Assembly: GCA_003542015.1 (NCBI GenBank) | Contig: DPLL01000369.1 | Span: forward strand, 174 to 17,757 | Length of the DNA: 17,584 nucleotides | From: Microcoleaceae cyanobacterium UBA9251 | GTDB taxonomy: Bacteria > Cyanobacteriota > Cyanobacteriia > Cyanobacteriales > Microcoleaceae | Direction of reading: 5' to 3' | Shown: positions 1 to 7,914 of the stretch, piece after piece | How positions within the stretch are numbered: position 1 is the stretch's first letter | How the letters are laid out: each line of letters begins with the position of its first letter | The notes under the pieces: model-generated | What the model saw: the letters and a program-made list of their open reading frames with translations, nothing else | What the model was told of the DNA's origin: nothing | Database searches by the model: none | Program-made: the position numbers and the translations under genes

Positions 1-22
1 ACTGCTAACTAATGACTAATGA
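1..22. repeat. Heptad STRR fragment at the window edge
   Basis: Three 7-bp units (ACTGCTA, ACTAATG, ACTAATG) run from the window edge up to the stop codon of the ABC transporter gene. The unit is the same family, in the opposite orientation, as the GTCATTA heptads after rplI and the TGACTAA heptads after the kinase gene. The array probably continues outside the window. Confidence 0.7.
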
Positions 23-2026
23 CTACTTTTTAATAGCTAAACGCTTAATCGTATTTTCAATAAATACTAAAGTCTTAAAAATATTAGCAGCCGAGTGAAA
101 TGATTCCCTGATTAACTCGTCCCTTTCTTCGGGAGAGTCTACCATTTCATCTACTAGCAATTTGAGATAAGCAATCATGGGAGTTAGGCGAGTCCGAATT
201 TCGTAAGAACCTCTAATTAAAGCTTCATCGCGAGCGGCTTCTTCGGCAAATTGCATAGAATATAAGCGGGTGTAGTATCCTCCTTTTGTTAGCAATTCTT
301 CGTGAGAGCCCATCTCTACTACTTGGCCCCGATCGATCACAGCGATTTGATCCGCTTTTTGGACTGTTGAGAGGCGGTGGGCAATTACTAACGTTGTGCG
401 ATCGCAACTCAATTTCTCGATCGCCTCTTGCACATACCTTTCCGAAACCGTATCCAGGGAGCTCGTTGCCTCATCTAAAATTAAAATCTCCGGGTTTTGC
501 AGCAGAGCCCTAGCAATGGAAATTCTCTGACGCTGCCCTCCCGATAAGAGCACGCCCCGATCGCCAATTTGAGTATCCAACCCCTCCGACAACTGTTCGA
601 TAAACTCGTAAGCATTTGCTCCCTTCGCCGCTTCCACAATTTCTGCTTCGCTTACTTCTTGCCTAGCATAAGCAATATTTTCGCGCACTGAAGCATTAAA
701 CAAAAACGTATCTTGGCTAACAATTCCCATAGCTTTTCTCAAGCTTTTTACATCAAATTCTCGCAGATCAATACCGTCAATCAAGATACAACCTTCCGTA
801 GGATCGTAAAATCTCGGCAGTAAATCTGCCAAAGTTGACTTGCCGGAACCAGAAGTGCCTACCAAAGCCAAAGTAGTGCCGTGAGGCAGAAACAAATCGA
901 CTTTTTGAAGAACTAAATTTTTATGATTGGGATAGCTAAAAGATATTTCCTTAAAATGAATTCCCGATCGCAAGTGAGTGTAGGGCACTGTGCCATTTAC
1001 CATAAATGGCTTGTCATCACAGCTTAAAAAATCATTCACAACCTCTACACTAGCCGAAGTAGTAGCAAATTGACTACGACCACTATTTAACTGAGAAATT
1101 AGAGGAATCAGCCGAAAAAGTACCAATAAATAGGTGAGTAAAACTGTAGAAATAGACTCTATTTCATTGGCAAATATTGTGCGACCCATAAACACGATCA
1201 AAATAATCACTATCAAATTCACAACTTCGTTAATCGGGGCGATCGCTGCATAGTTTACCTGAGCGGAAAAATCCGCTTCTTCTCGCCTTTGAATTAACTC
1301 CTTAATCCGCTGATACTCCCTTTCCTCGTTCCCCGTTGACTTCACCAACCGAATCCCAGTTATGGTTTCCAGTATCCTAACTGAATAATCTTTCGACATT
1401 TCGGATAGCTGATGACCAAAATACTTAGAACGGGTAATAATGTACTGATTTGTCCAAGCGACTAACCCCAACAAAATTGTAGATGTCACCGTCATTTTCC
1501 ACGATATTGAAAGCAGCAAACCCACAAACACCAAAACAGTAATTGAGGTAGTAAACATCCCGATCGCCGTGCCAATCGCATTAGCAGTTCGACCAACTTC
1601 TCCGCCCAATCTATTAATTAAATCCCCTACTTTAGTTTTTGAATAAAAATCTAAATCTACTTCTAGCAACAACCGCAAACCGGCTTCTCGCAAGTCAAAA
1701 GTCAAAGCCCGCGTCAGAGAAGTAGCTACTAAAGTATTGGTATAACTCGCAATATTTTTCAAAATAATTGCCAAAACAATCGCCAATGTCATCCAAACCA
1801 AACGCTGATTTTGAGGCATTCCTTCAAAGGGATACATCAAAGTTTTAATTAAAGGTGGAGCGCCCCGCAACTCGACAGCTTCCTCTAAAAAACTTAAAAG
1901 CACTGGTACAATCAGAGTAGTGCTTATACCGTTGAATAAAGCCCCTGAAAAGCCCAGGATCACAGTCAACAAAATCCTGCCTGGATATCGTCTTGCAAAT
2001 TTTAGGAGTAGCTTATTGGCAGACAT
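23..2026 (-). CDS. HepA-like ABC exporter (fused TMD-NBD) with HisKA-like C-terminal extension
   Basis: This is a 667-aa half-transporter expected to work as a homodimer in the cytoplasmic membrane. Residues about 15-330 form the exporter-type membrane domain, with hydrophobic stretches near 18-45, 78-100, 155-195 and 265-310. Residues about 355-590 form the ATPase: Walker A GTSGSGKS (390-397), Q-loop Q438, signature LSGGQ (494-498), Walker B ILILDE (514-519) and H-loop H550, all intact. The architecture is that of MsbA/HepA lipid-linked glycan exporters. Lying last in a run of glycosyltransferase genes, it probably exports the polysaccharide or glycolipid they make. Residues about 598-667 go beyond the usual end of the family and resemble a histidine-kinase DHp helix (GSYEIRTRLTP) with Tyr608 where His is expected. 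The start is ATG and the ribosome site is weak. The substrate is inferred from context only. Confidence 0.93.
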   Translation of the reverse strand: MSANKLLLKFARRYPGRILLTVILGFSGALFNGISTTLIVPVLLSFLEEAVELRGAPPLIKTLMYPFEGMPQNQRLVWMTLAIVLAIILKNIASYTNTLVATSLTRALTFDLREAGLRLLLEVDLDFYSKTKVGDLINRLGGEVGRTANAIGTAIGMFTTSITVLVFVGLLLSISWKMTVTSTILLGLVAWTNQYIITRSKYFGHQLSEMSKDYSVRILETITGIRLVKSTGNEEREYQRIKELIQRREEADFSAQVNYAAIAPINEVVNLIVIILIVFMGRTIFANEIESISTVLLTYLLVLFRLIPLISQLNSGRSQFATTSASVEVVNDFLSCDDKPFMVNGTVPYTHLRSGIHFKEISFSYPNHKNLVLQKVDLFLPHGTTLALVGTSGSGKSTLADLLPRFYDPTEGCILIDGIDLREFDVKSLRKAMGIVSQDTFLFNASVRENIAYARQEVSEAEIVEAAKGANAYEFIEQLSEGLDTQIGDRGVLLSGGQRQRISIARALLQNPEILILDEATSSLDTVSERYVQEAIEKLSCDRTTLVIAHRLSTVQKADQIAVIDRGQVVEMGSHEELLTKGGYYTRLYSMQFAEEAARDEALIRGSYEIRTRLTPMIAYLKLLVDEMVDSPEERDELIRESFHSAANIFKTLVFIENTIKRLAIKK

Positions 2027-2112
2027 GAAGCATTCCCAGCTAAACAGTACGGCATCTCAAAACATTCTTTAATTACAGCCAGTTTATCTGACTCCATTCA
2101 GTCACCTAAAAG

Positions 2113-3270
2113 TTACCTCGACCTACCTGCAATTATATCTGAAAGGATAGGCGCCATTGTTTGAATGCTATATTTCTCTACGCATCTTTCCCTAGCTTTC
2201 ATTCCTTGAAAATTCGCTGCTGTCAAATTTTGAAATATCCATTGAATTTTTTGGGAAATTTGAGCCGGAGAATTGGGATCAACTAAATAACCTGTTCCCC
2301 CTAAAATTCCTGGAATATCCCCCACTCGTGTAGACAAAACAGGCTTAGCCATTGCCATGCCATCTGTCAGCTTGAGCGGAAACTGAGCCAGCGCTGTGAG
2401 AGTATCTCGCTGAGGAACAACGACAACATGAGCCGCCGCTAGCACTTCAGGCATCGTCTCCACTGGAAACCTTGGCAATTTAATCATCCAACGCCCCCAT
2501 TGTTGCATAAGTTGATCATCATAATCATCATAAGGACTTCCGCCGACGATCGCTAATTTTAAATCTGGCTCATTTAACTGTTCGAGGGCCATCAAAACAT
2601 CCTCAACACCTTTGTGAGGTCGCGGTGCACCGGGAAACATTAAAATTCTATACCCAGATAAGCCGTAACGCTCTCGGCTCAATTCAGGATTGTATTTAGC
2701 AGGGTCAAACATCTCAGTATCCTTGCCATTAGGCAAATATATGCCACCAAAACGCTGTTTTAAGAACTCAGTATCCACAGTAACAGCATCGGCACGGGAA
2801 ACTAAACTTTCCATCCACTTGACATATAGCGGATGGTCTGGTTCTCTCAATTGACCATTTTTTTGGCAAATGTCTCGATAAAGTTGTTTGAAATCAGGGC
2901 GATATTTCCATTCATCTCCGCCGAACCAGCTAAGTTCCCAGTCGTCTATATCTAAAATTACAGGGCGGCGAGTCTCCAGTTTTTTTAGCAACGATAAACC
3001 AAAGCTTGTAGGTTTAGGTTTCACTGCATAAATAATATCCCCATCTATTTTTTTCCAAACTTTTTGAGCACTCATCAAAAACCCCGGATAATTTTTACCC
3101 GGTATCGCATATACTGGGATGCCTCTAGGAGGAATTGCGTACAACTCCTTGCCAAACTGAAATCCGATCACTTCTACTTCGCAGTTAAGCTTAATCAGGG
3201 CTTGAGCTAGCAGAAAAGCACGAATTGCACCTCCTCCCGACAAATCGCTCACTACTAATGAAACTTTCAC
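2113..3270 (-). CDS. GT4-family glycosyltransferase (GT-B fold)
   Basis: This 385-aa protein has the two-domain layout of GT-B enzymes. The N-terminal Rossmann half begins MKVSLVVSDLSGGGAIRA, a typical glycine-rich acceptor-side loop. The C-terminal donor-binding half contains GAPRPHKGVEDVL (214-226), LKLAIVGGSP (237-246), the FPVETMPEVLAAAHVVVVPQ stretch (268-287) and FPLKLTDGMAMAKPVLS (297-313). The last motif corresponds to the E-x7-E donor-sugar motif of GT4, but the acidic positions are partly replaced (only Asp303 is plain). It probably transfers a sugar from a nucleotide donor during assembly of an exported glycan; donor and acceptor cannot be read. The start codon is GTG. A 279-bp gap lies upstream, so it may have its own promoter. 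The ABC exporter follows after 86 bp. Confidence 0.88.
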   Translation of the reverse strand: MKVSLVVSDLSGGGAIRAFLLAQALIKLNCEVEVIGFQFGKELYAIPPRGIPVYAIPGKNYPGFLMSAQKVWKKIDGDIIYAVKPKPTSFGLSLLKKLETRRPVILDIDDWELSWFGGDEWKYRPDFKQLYRDICQKNGQLREPDHPLYVKWMESLVSRADAVTVDTEFLKQRFGGIYLPNGKDTEMFDPAKYNPELSRERYGLSGYRILMFPGAPRPHKGVEDVLMALEQLNEPDLKLAIVGGSPYDDYDDQLMQQWGRWMIKLPRFPVETMPEVLAAAHVVVVPQRDTLTALAQFPLKLTDGMAMAKPVLSTRVGDIPGILGGTGYLVDPNSPAQISQKIQWIFQNLTAANFQGMKARERCVEKYSIQTMAPILSDIIAGRSR

Positions 3271-3439
3271 TGGGGACTTTTTTTAAAACATTTGTTTTAT
3301 TTTCCTGCTTAACCGAGATTTTGTCAAGGTTAGCAAAGCAAACACTATTTTTTCTAGGTAAATTCTCGGATATGTTAATGTGTTAACGCTCGACTTTCTT
3401 GAATTTATTGTCTGAATTTTGTTACCCAAAAATGCCCTG

Positions 3440-3518
3440 ACTAATCAAGCTGCTGCTCAACTAAGGAAAAATGAAAAATGTTGGTTTGATTTTCCTATTT
3501 TTGCAAGACTTGATTAGT
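3440..3518. repeat. Inverted repeat upstream of the GT4 gene
   Basis: ACTAATCAAG (3440-3449) and CTTGATTAGT (3509-3518) are perfect 10-bp inverted copies 59 bp apart. A second pair, AGGAAAA and TTTTCCT, is nested inside, so a long imperfect stem-loop is possible. It lies in the 279-bp gap (3271-3549) between two minus-strand glycosyltransferase genes. It could act in the leader of the GT4 transcript or as a partial terminator for the upstream gene. No protein-coding potential was seen in the gap. Confidence 0.4.
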
Positions 3519-3549
3519 TGCGAAATACGATCGGGTAAATGACTGTAAA

Positions 3550-4377
3550 TTATTTTAAACGCCAGGGATTTTTAAGTTGATTTGGCAGAAATATTTGAGC
3601 AGTGCGATCGAATATTCTAGTAAACAGCGTTCTCGTCACATTCTTTGCATACTGGGGGCGGTAAGGATAAGTACAGTGCATTACCTTAATCGGCTCGTCA
3701 ATCCTATAAACTTCTTTCCATTTATCCAAGTAATTGTAAACAGGCGACAAGGTTTTCATTTTCGGCTTGACAGATGCAATAGCAGCAGCAAAAGCACCTT
3801 GATCTTTCAATAGTAGCACATCTTGATGAGCAATTACTAGATCGAAATATTTCTTAAAACTTAGGAATAACTCTTGATTTTTACTGCTTTTTTTAAAAGC
3901 GATAAATCCGCCATTGTATTGAATACTATTTTCGCCCAAAGGTAATCCTACAGATTGCAAAGTTGACAGAATATCTCCCTCAACTCTTAATAAATTAGCA
4001 GCTTTTGCGATCGCAGGTTGTACATCTTCTGTCACCAGCAAATCCACTTCATCAAGATAGTCAAAAACCTCATATATTGGCGACAACAAACAAATATCGG
4101 AGTCCAGATAAATAGTTTTCTCAAAAGGAGATTGCTGATACAAACTCAGCTTAGCTTGCCGCGAGGCTAAAACAGGATTTTCGTGATGCGGTGCAGGCTG
4201 CAATCTGACATTTCCGAACACTTGAAGTAAGGGATATAAAACACAAGGAACTCTATCTATTAAAACAATAATTGGTTCGCGGTGAAACTTCCTCACAGAT
4301 GCCAGAAAATGAACGCAATCTTGGAAAGAGTATAAACCAGTTAAAACAGTGATAAATCCCTTGGTTTCTAATTTCAC
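3550..4377 (-). CDS. GT8-like (GT-A fold) glycosyltransferase
   Basis: This 275-aa protein shows the hallmarks of GT-A nucleotide-sugar transferases related to family 8. YLDSDI (90-95) carries the metal-binding DxD motif at 92-94 after a hydrophobic strand. NGGFIAF (155-161) and DQGAF (192-196) match acceptor-side motifs, and a late HC pair (KVMHCTYPYRP, His234) is placed like the C-terminal metal-ligand His of the family. No signal peptide or membrane segment is visible, so it probably acts on the cytoplasmic face. It would add a hexose to a surface glycan or lipid acceptor; the sugar is unknown. The start is GTG, since no internal Met is well placed. It lies between the GT14-like and GT4 genes on the same strand. 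Confidence 0.82.
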   Translation of the reverse strand: MKLETKGFITVLTGLYSFQDCVHFLASVRKFHREPIIVLIDRVPCVLYPLLQVFGNVRLQPAPHHENPVLASRQAKLSLYQQSPFEKTIYLDSDICLLSPIYEVFDYLDEVDLLVTEDVQPAIAKAANLLRVEGDILSTLQSVGLPLGENSIQYNGGFIAFKKSSKNQELFLSFKKYFDLVIAHQDVLLLKDQGAFAAAIASVKPKMKTLSPVYNYLDKWKEVYRIDEPIKVMHCTYPYRPQYAKNVTRTLFTRIFDRTAQIFLPNQLKNPWRLK

Positions 4378-4454
4378 TTTTCTCTCTGCGTCGCGGTCAG
4401 CGGCGCCCTATAATAATTCAATCTATTTGATTGGTGCCAGAGTCTGCCATTAGC

Positions 4455-5387
4455 TCAATTAAAAATCAACGCATCTAGCTTGTCCAGAATTTTAGCATCT
4501 TGTTTCAGATCAAATTTGCGAGCAAAGTGGAAATTGCCATTAGTAATTGTGGCATAATCTTGAATGGTCAGCGTGCGGGGCGAACCAGCAACTGCTCCTC
4601 TATAATCAATATAGCGCTTATCATCATTCACCAAATTAAAACTTTTGCTATTCACCAATATAGTTTGTACAAAAGACTCTTCAGGTACTACAGTTCCTTG
4701 ATAGTAGGCAACAAACTCCGGGCGACTGTCAACAAAATTTTTGATATATTCAACGCACTTTCGAGAAAGAGTATACCACGCCCGACCCCCATAGCAAATA
4801 AATTCATTATTAAATGGAGTCGCGCGGGATGGTATCCCTACCAGGGGCCCATAAGTCAGATAAAATTTCAGCCAAGTCATTTTTTTAATCAGCGGCAATT
4901 GCTGAAAATCTTTCAAAAAAAGGTAGCTCGATTTCCCTGGAATGCGCCAGTAAATACAATAATACCGCTTAAATCCCTTGTCTCGATCCCAAGGTATTTC
5001 ATCAGCAAAAATATCCCAATAGCTGATCAAACCATCGCAGTCTGTGTTGGCGAGAAACTTTTCAGTTTCTGACAGGGGCTGAGTCGGATAATCTTGACCA
5101 GTCAGATTGATTAGCCAATCAAAATCAGAATTGTTTTCAAACAGCCAGTTAACTGCATTTAAGTAGGGTTGAACTTGACAAGAAAAATCACCTCGGATTA
5201 AATACTCCTGATTTTGTAATAAATGTATATCTGACAAATCTTGCAGCGGCGTCAAGTCTAAATCGCACCGATTAAAGTTGTGATTAATCAGAATTTGAGA
5301 ATCAGGACTCGATCGCTTAATTGTGCGAACCAGTCGATAAATTTGGCTAGGATTTTGATGGGTTTGGATAAAATAGCAAATTTTCAT
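4455..5387 (-). CDS. Core-2/I-branching-type glycosyltransferase (GT14, Branch family)
   Basis: This 310-aa protein matches bacterial members of the Branch family (GT14). It has MKICYFIQTH at the start, NLTGQDYP (94-101; the family's conserved S/TGQDYP loop), FICYGGRAWYTLSRK (196-210), VVPEESFVQTIL (233-244, acidic residues at the expected catalytic site) and FHFARKF (286-292). Eukaryotic relatives are beta-1,6-N-acetylglucosaminyl- and xylosyltransferases; in bacteria such genes usually sit in surface-polysaccharide clusters, as here. Its ATG overlaps the stop codon of the upstream gene by 4 bp (5384-5387, ATGA), which implies one transcript and coupled translation. Donor and linkage are not known from sequence. 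Confidence 0.85.
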   Translation of the reverse strand: MKICYFIQTHQNPSQIYRLVRTIKRSSPDSQILINHNFNRCDLDLTPLQDLSDIHLLQNQEYLIRGDFSCQVQPYLNAVNWLFENNSDFDWLINLTGQDYPTQPLSETEKFLANTDCDGLISYWDIFADEIPWDRDKGFKRYYCIYWRIPGKSSYLFLKDFQQLPLIKKMTWLKFYLTYGPLVGIPSRATPFNNEFICYGGRAWYTLSRKCVEYIKNFVDSRPEFVAYYQGTVVPEESFVQTILVNSKSFNLVNDDKRYIDYRGAVAGSPRTLTIQDYATITNGNFHFARKFDLKQDAKILDKLDALIFN

Positions 5388-6421
5388 GGTGCTTTGACAG
5401 ATAAAAGTTGATTAAACTGGCGTTGTACGCGGTTCGCTTTCAGAATTAGATAGCGACGAATCAAAAATATTTGCTGCTGTACAACTGATGCCATACACCA
5501 GCGGTAATAGGCGGGAACAGCGACGTTTGTCAAAAAATTACGCCACTGCAAAGTAATTTGAGTATTACCCATGTCCTGAGATCTGATCATGCCATTGTTT
5601 ACCATTTTTTGGCGCAAATTCAAATCATTTTTCAGACGAAAGAGAGCAGCAATTGCCTCCTCTGTCGAAGCTACTTCTATGTAGTCAAGTTCACTTTTGC
5701 GCTCATGGCGATAGGCAGATTCCCGCCCCAGAACGGCTGGAATGCCCGCGTGCCAAGCGTTAATCAATTTCGAGGCTGGTTTCGAGTCAAAAGTGTTACT
5801 GCCCTCAAAACTGCGAACAGCCACGATGACATCAACTTCGCTGTAGTCGTGCCAGCGATCGCATTTTATCACCTCCCACCGCAAACCCAAAGCATTGAGT
5901 TGTTCCTCCCACTGTGGTTGTTGCAATTGAGCGGCTAGAGTGCCTAAAACGCCGAAAAAAGCAGCATTTTCCAAACGATCGCCCCGGCTGGGATCGCGCG
6001 GAATTAACTTTGATTGCAGCCAAAATCTCAGGGGATAACTCTGCCACAAAAATTGCGATCGCTTCAACAATTCATCTTGATGATTTTGCACAACTTGTAA
6101 CTGAGCATAGGGGTGAGGTTCTCGATCTACTTTAATACAAACAATCAGCAACTTTGAGGATGGTTTTAAGTTGTCAGACAAAAAATCTCGATGGGAAATC
6201 ACAATGCCTTCCTTCGGCATAAAATCTATTAATTTACATGACAACCCATCTGCTTTCAAATAAAGATAAGTTTGCAAAGTCCAGTCATACTTTCCCCTGC
6301 CGTACCTGCTGTTCCAAGCACTCATCCAGTCGCCATATTCCTCTGGAATTTGCGGCAAATCTCCTACAGGCCACTGGCTTTGGGGAATATAAAAATAAAT
6401 CGGTGGTAAACTTTCTTTCAT
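5384..6421 (-). CDS. Divergent GT-B-like glycosyltransferase
   Basis: The protein is 345 aa from the ATG at 6421; an in-frame TTG at 6448 would add nine residues but has no visible ribosome site. The best clue is in the second half: KPASKLINAWHAGIPAVLGRE followed by SELDYIEVASTEEAIAALFRL resembles the donor-binding domain of GT-B enzymes. The GRYGRGKYDW-like and ENAAFFGVLGTLAAQL stretches are not assignable to a named family. Its C-terminal 60 residues are rich in Arg and Gln and could lie along the membrane. It sits between galE and the GT14 gene and overlaps the latter by 4 bp, so a role in the same glycan pathway is likely. The function is inferred mainly from context; it could also be a non-catalytic glycan-processing protein. 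Confidence 0.7.
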   Translation of the reverse strand: MKESLPPIYFYIPQSQWPVGDLPQIPEEYGDWMSAWNSRYGRGKYDWTLQTYLYLKADGLSCKLIDFMPKEGIVISHRDFLSDNLKPSSKLLIVCIKVDREPHPYAQLQVVQNHQDELLKRSQFLWQSYPLRFWLQSKLIPRDPSRGDRLENAAFFGVLGTLAAQLQQPQWEEQLNALGLRWEVIKCDRWHDYSEVDVIVAVRSFEGSNTFDSKPASKLINAWHAGIPAVLGRESAYRHERKSELDYIEVASTEEAIAALFRLKNDLNLRQKMVNNGMIRSQDMGNTQITLQWRNFLTNVAVPAYYRWCMASVVQQQIFLIRRYLILKANRVQRQFNQLLSVKAP

Positions 6422-6463
6422 CTCAAACTTAGATTTAGCAAATGACAAATATTTTTAGGACTT

Positions 6464-6527
6464 GTAAGGTGCGTCAGACATGGATTATTTCGATTTCAAC
6501 AGGTTTTTTGGATCTGACGCACCCTAC
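6464..6527. repeat. MITE-like element with 15-bp terminal inverted repeats
   Basis: The left end is GTAAGGTGCGTCAGA (6464-6478); the right end TCTGACGCACCCTAC (6513-6527) is its reverse complement with one mismatch. Thirty-four bases lie between them, with no ORF. The 64-bp unit fills most of the 89-116-bp gap between galE and the next minus-strand gene. It could fold as a long hairpin in the polycistronic message. Related GGTGCGTCA palindromes are, as I recall, dispersed in cyanobacterial genomes, which cannot be checked here. Confidence 0.6.
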
Positions 6528-6537
6528 GCATTTGCCT

Positions 6538-7548
6538 TTATACTTCGGCCTGCGAGTGGCGTTTTTGATGCCATTGCCAAGCATGGGATATAATATCCTT
6601 AATATCTGGATATTCGGGAACCCAGCCGAGTGTTTTTATGGCTTTTTCGCTGCTGCCAACTAAAGCAGGAGGGTCTCCCGGACGCCGATCGCACTCAACA
6701 GCTTTTATCTCTTTTCCCGTCACTTGACGAGCCGTTTCTATCACCTCTTTTACCGAAAATCCACCGCCGTTACCCAAATTAAAGAAATCTGATTTCCCGC
6801 CATTTAACAAATATTCTAATCCCAAAATATGAGCCGATGCCAAATCGTTAACGTGAATGTAATCCCGAATACAAGTACCGTCAGGAGTCTCGTAATCAGT
6901 GCCAAAAATTGCGATGGACTCTCGCTTTCCCAAAGCAGCAAACAACACCAGCGGGAGCAGGTGAGTTTCTGGGTTGTGATCCTCTCCCAACAACCCACTC
7001 GGCTCTGCACCAGCGGCATTAAAATAGCGGAAGGAAACAGACTTAAAGTTATAAGCAGTATCAAAATCCGACAAAATCCGTTCTACCATTAACTTAGTAG
7101 CACCGTAGGGATTGATCGGGTTTTGCGGGTGATCTTCTGTGAGGGGAATCCTCTGCGGCACGCCGTAAGTTGCACAGGTAGAAGAAAACACAAACTTATT
7201 CACCCCAGCCGCGATCATCGCTTCCAAAAGGGTAATAGTGCCAATTACATTATTGCGGTAATATTTAGCTGGGTCGGTAACAGATTCGCCCACGTAAGCG
7301 TAAGCAGAAAAGTGCATTACCGCTGCAATATTGTGAGTGGCAAATAGGCTGTCGAGCAGAGAGCGATCGCTCGTATCTCCAACCACCAATTCTACCTGCA
7401 AAACCTGCTCTACTAAATCTCTGTGCCCGTAAACTAAATTATCCAGAATCACCACGCCGTAACCGGCGCGCTTTAGTGCCAATACCGCGTGAGAGCCAAT
7501 GTAACCAGCTCCCCCCGTCACCAAAATAGTTCCCTTTTCTGCACTCAT
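6538..7548 (-). CDS. galE: UDP-glucose 4-epimerase
   Basis: This 336-aa protein interconverts UDP-glucose and UDP-galactose (Leloir pathway), supplying UDP-galactose for the glycosyltransferases downstream. It is a short-chain dehydrogenase-type enzyme. The NAD-binding loop TGGAGYIGSH is at residues 11-20, the SSTCATYG segment at 122-129 holds the catalytic Ser/Thr, and the Tyr-x3-Lys pair is Y148/K152 in NPYGATK. The substrate-domain motifs SFRYFNAAGAEP, GTCIRDYIHVNDLA and NLGNGGGFSVKEV are typical of GalE. The length matches the family (about 330-340 aa). The start is ATG at 7548. It lies 54 bp downstream of a small conserved gene and upstream of four transferase genes on the same strand. 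Confidence 0.96.
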   Translation of the reverse strand: MSAEKGTILVTGGAGYIGSHAVLALKRAGYGVVILDNLVYGHRDLVEQVLQVELVVGDTSDRSLLDSLFATHNIAAVMHFSAYAYVGESVTDPAKYYRNNVIGTITLLEAMIAAGVNKFVFSSTCATYGVPQRIPLTEDHPQNPINPYGATKLMVERILSDFDTAYNFKSVSFRYFNAAGAEPSGLLGEDHNPETHLLPLVLFAALGKRESIAIFGTDYETPDGTCIRDYIHVNDLASAHILGLEYLLNGGKSDFFNLGNGGGFSVKEVIETARQVTGKEIKAVECDRRPGDPPALVGSSEKAIKTLGWVPEYPDIKDIISHAWQWHQKRHSQAEV

Positions 7549-7602
7549 AATATTGCTGCCTTTGCTTAGATGTTCGGCTGTTTATGATCTTATTTTACTA
7601 CT

Positions 7603-7806
7603 TCAATCAACAAATTTCAGCCGACCAATTTGAATATAATCAAAAACTCGATTAATTTGATCTCGTTCCTCCTCAGAAATTTTATCATCGGACAGGATAG
7701 CAGAAGTCAGCATCAAATGTTCCCGACGAGCGAGCTTGCCAGATGAGACGATCCGCTCTACTATTTGAGAAATTGTTAAGTTGGATTTGTTGGGAGATGT
7801 TCGCAT
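7603..7806 (-). CDS. Small conserved cyanobacterial protein, function unknown
   Basis: A 67-aa soluble protein of the type MRTSPNKSNLTISQIVERIV, then SGKLARREHLMLTSAILSDD, then RDQINRVFDYIQIGRLKFVD. I recognise the pattern as a small conserved hypothetical of cyanobacteria but know no function. It has no Cys and no membrane segment, and it reads as three amphipathic helices. The start is ATG at 7806. It lies 54 bp upstream of galE on the same strand and is divergent from gloB (108-bp shared gap), so it could be the first gene of the galE transcript. Confidence 0.75.
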   Translation of the reverse strand: MRTSPNKSNLTISQIVERIVSSGKLARREHLMLTSAILSDDKISEEERDQINRVFDYIQIGRLKFVD

Positions 7807-7914
7807 AAGTCGATGTTTCTATGTAATAATTAAAGCAGTTGGCAGTTTTTCAGGAACCAGCTCAGCGTTATCATTCATTGTAAATAAATAATCCCCGTTG
7901 AGAGGCCGTTTTTT

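Noticed and set aside
4500..5072. 190-aa plus-strand frame opposite the GT14-like gene
   Set aside because: It is a long but antisense frame with no recognisable domain; the opposite strand has clear family motifs and a 4-bp overlap with its neighbour.
6422..6448. TTG at 6448 as the start of the divergent glycosyltransferase gene
   Set aside because: No ribosome site is seen before it, and an ATG lies nine codons downstream at 6421; not fully excluded.
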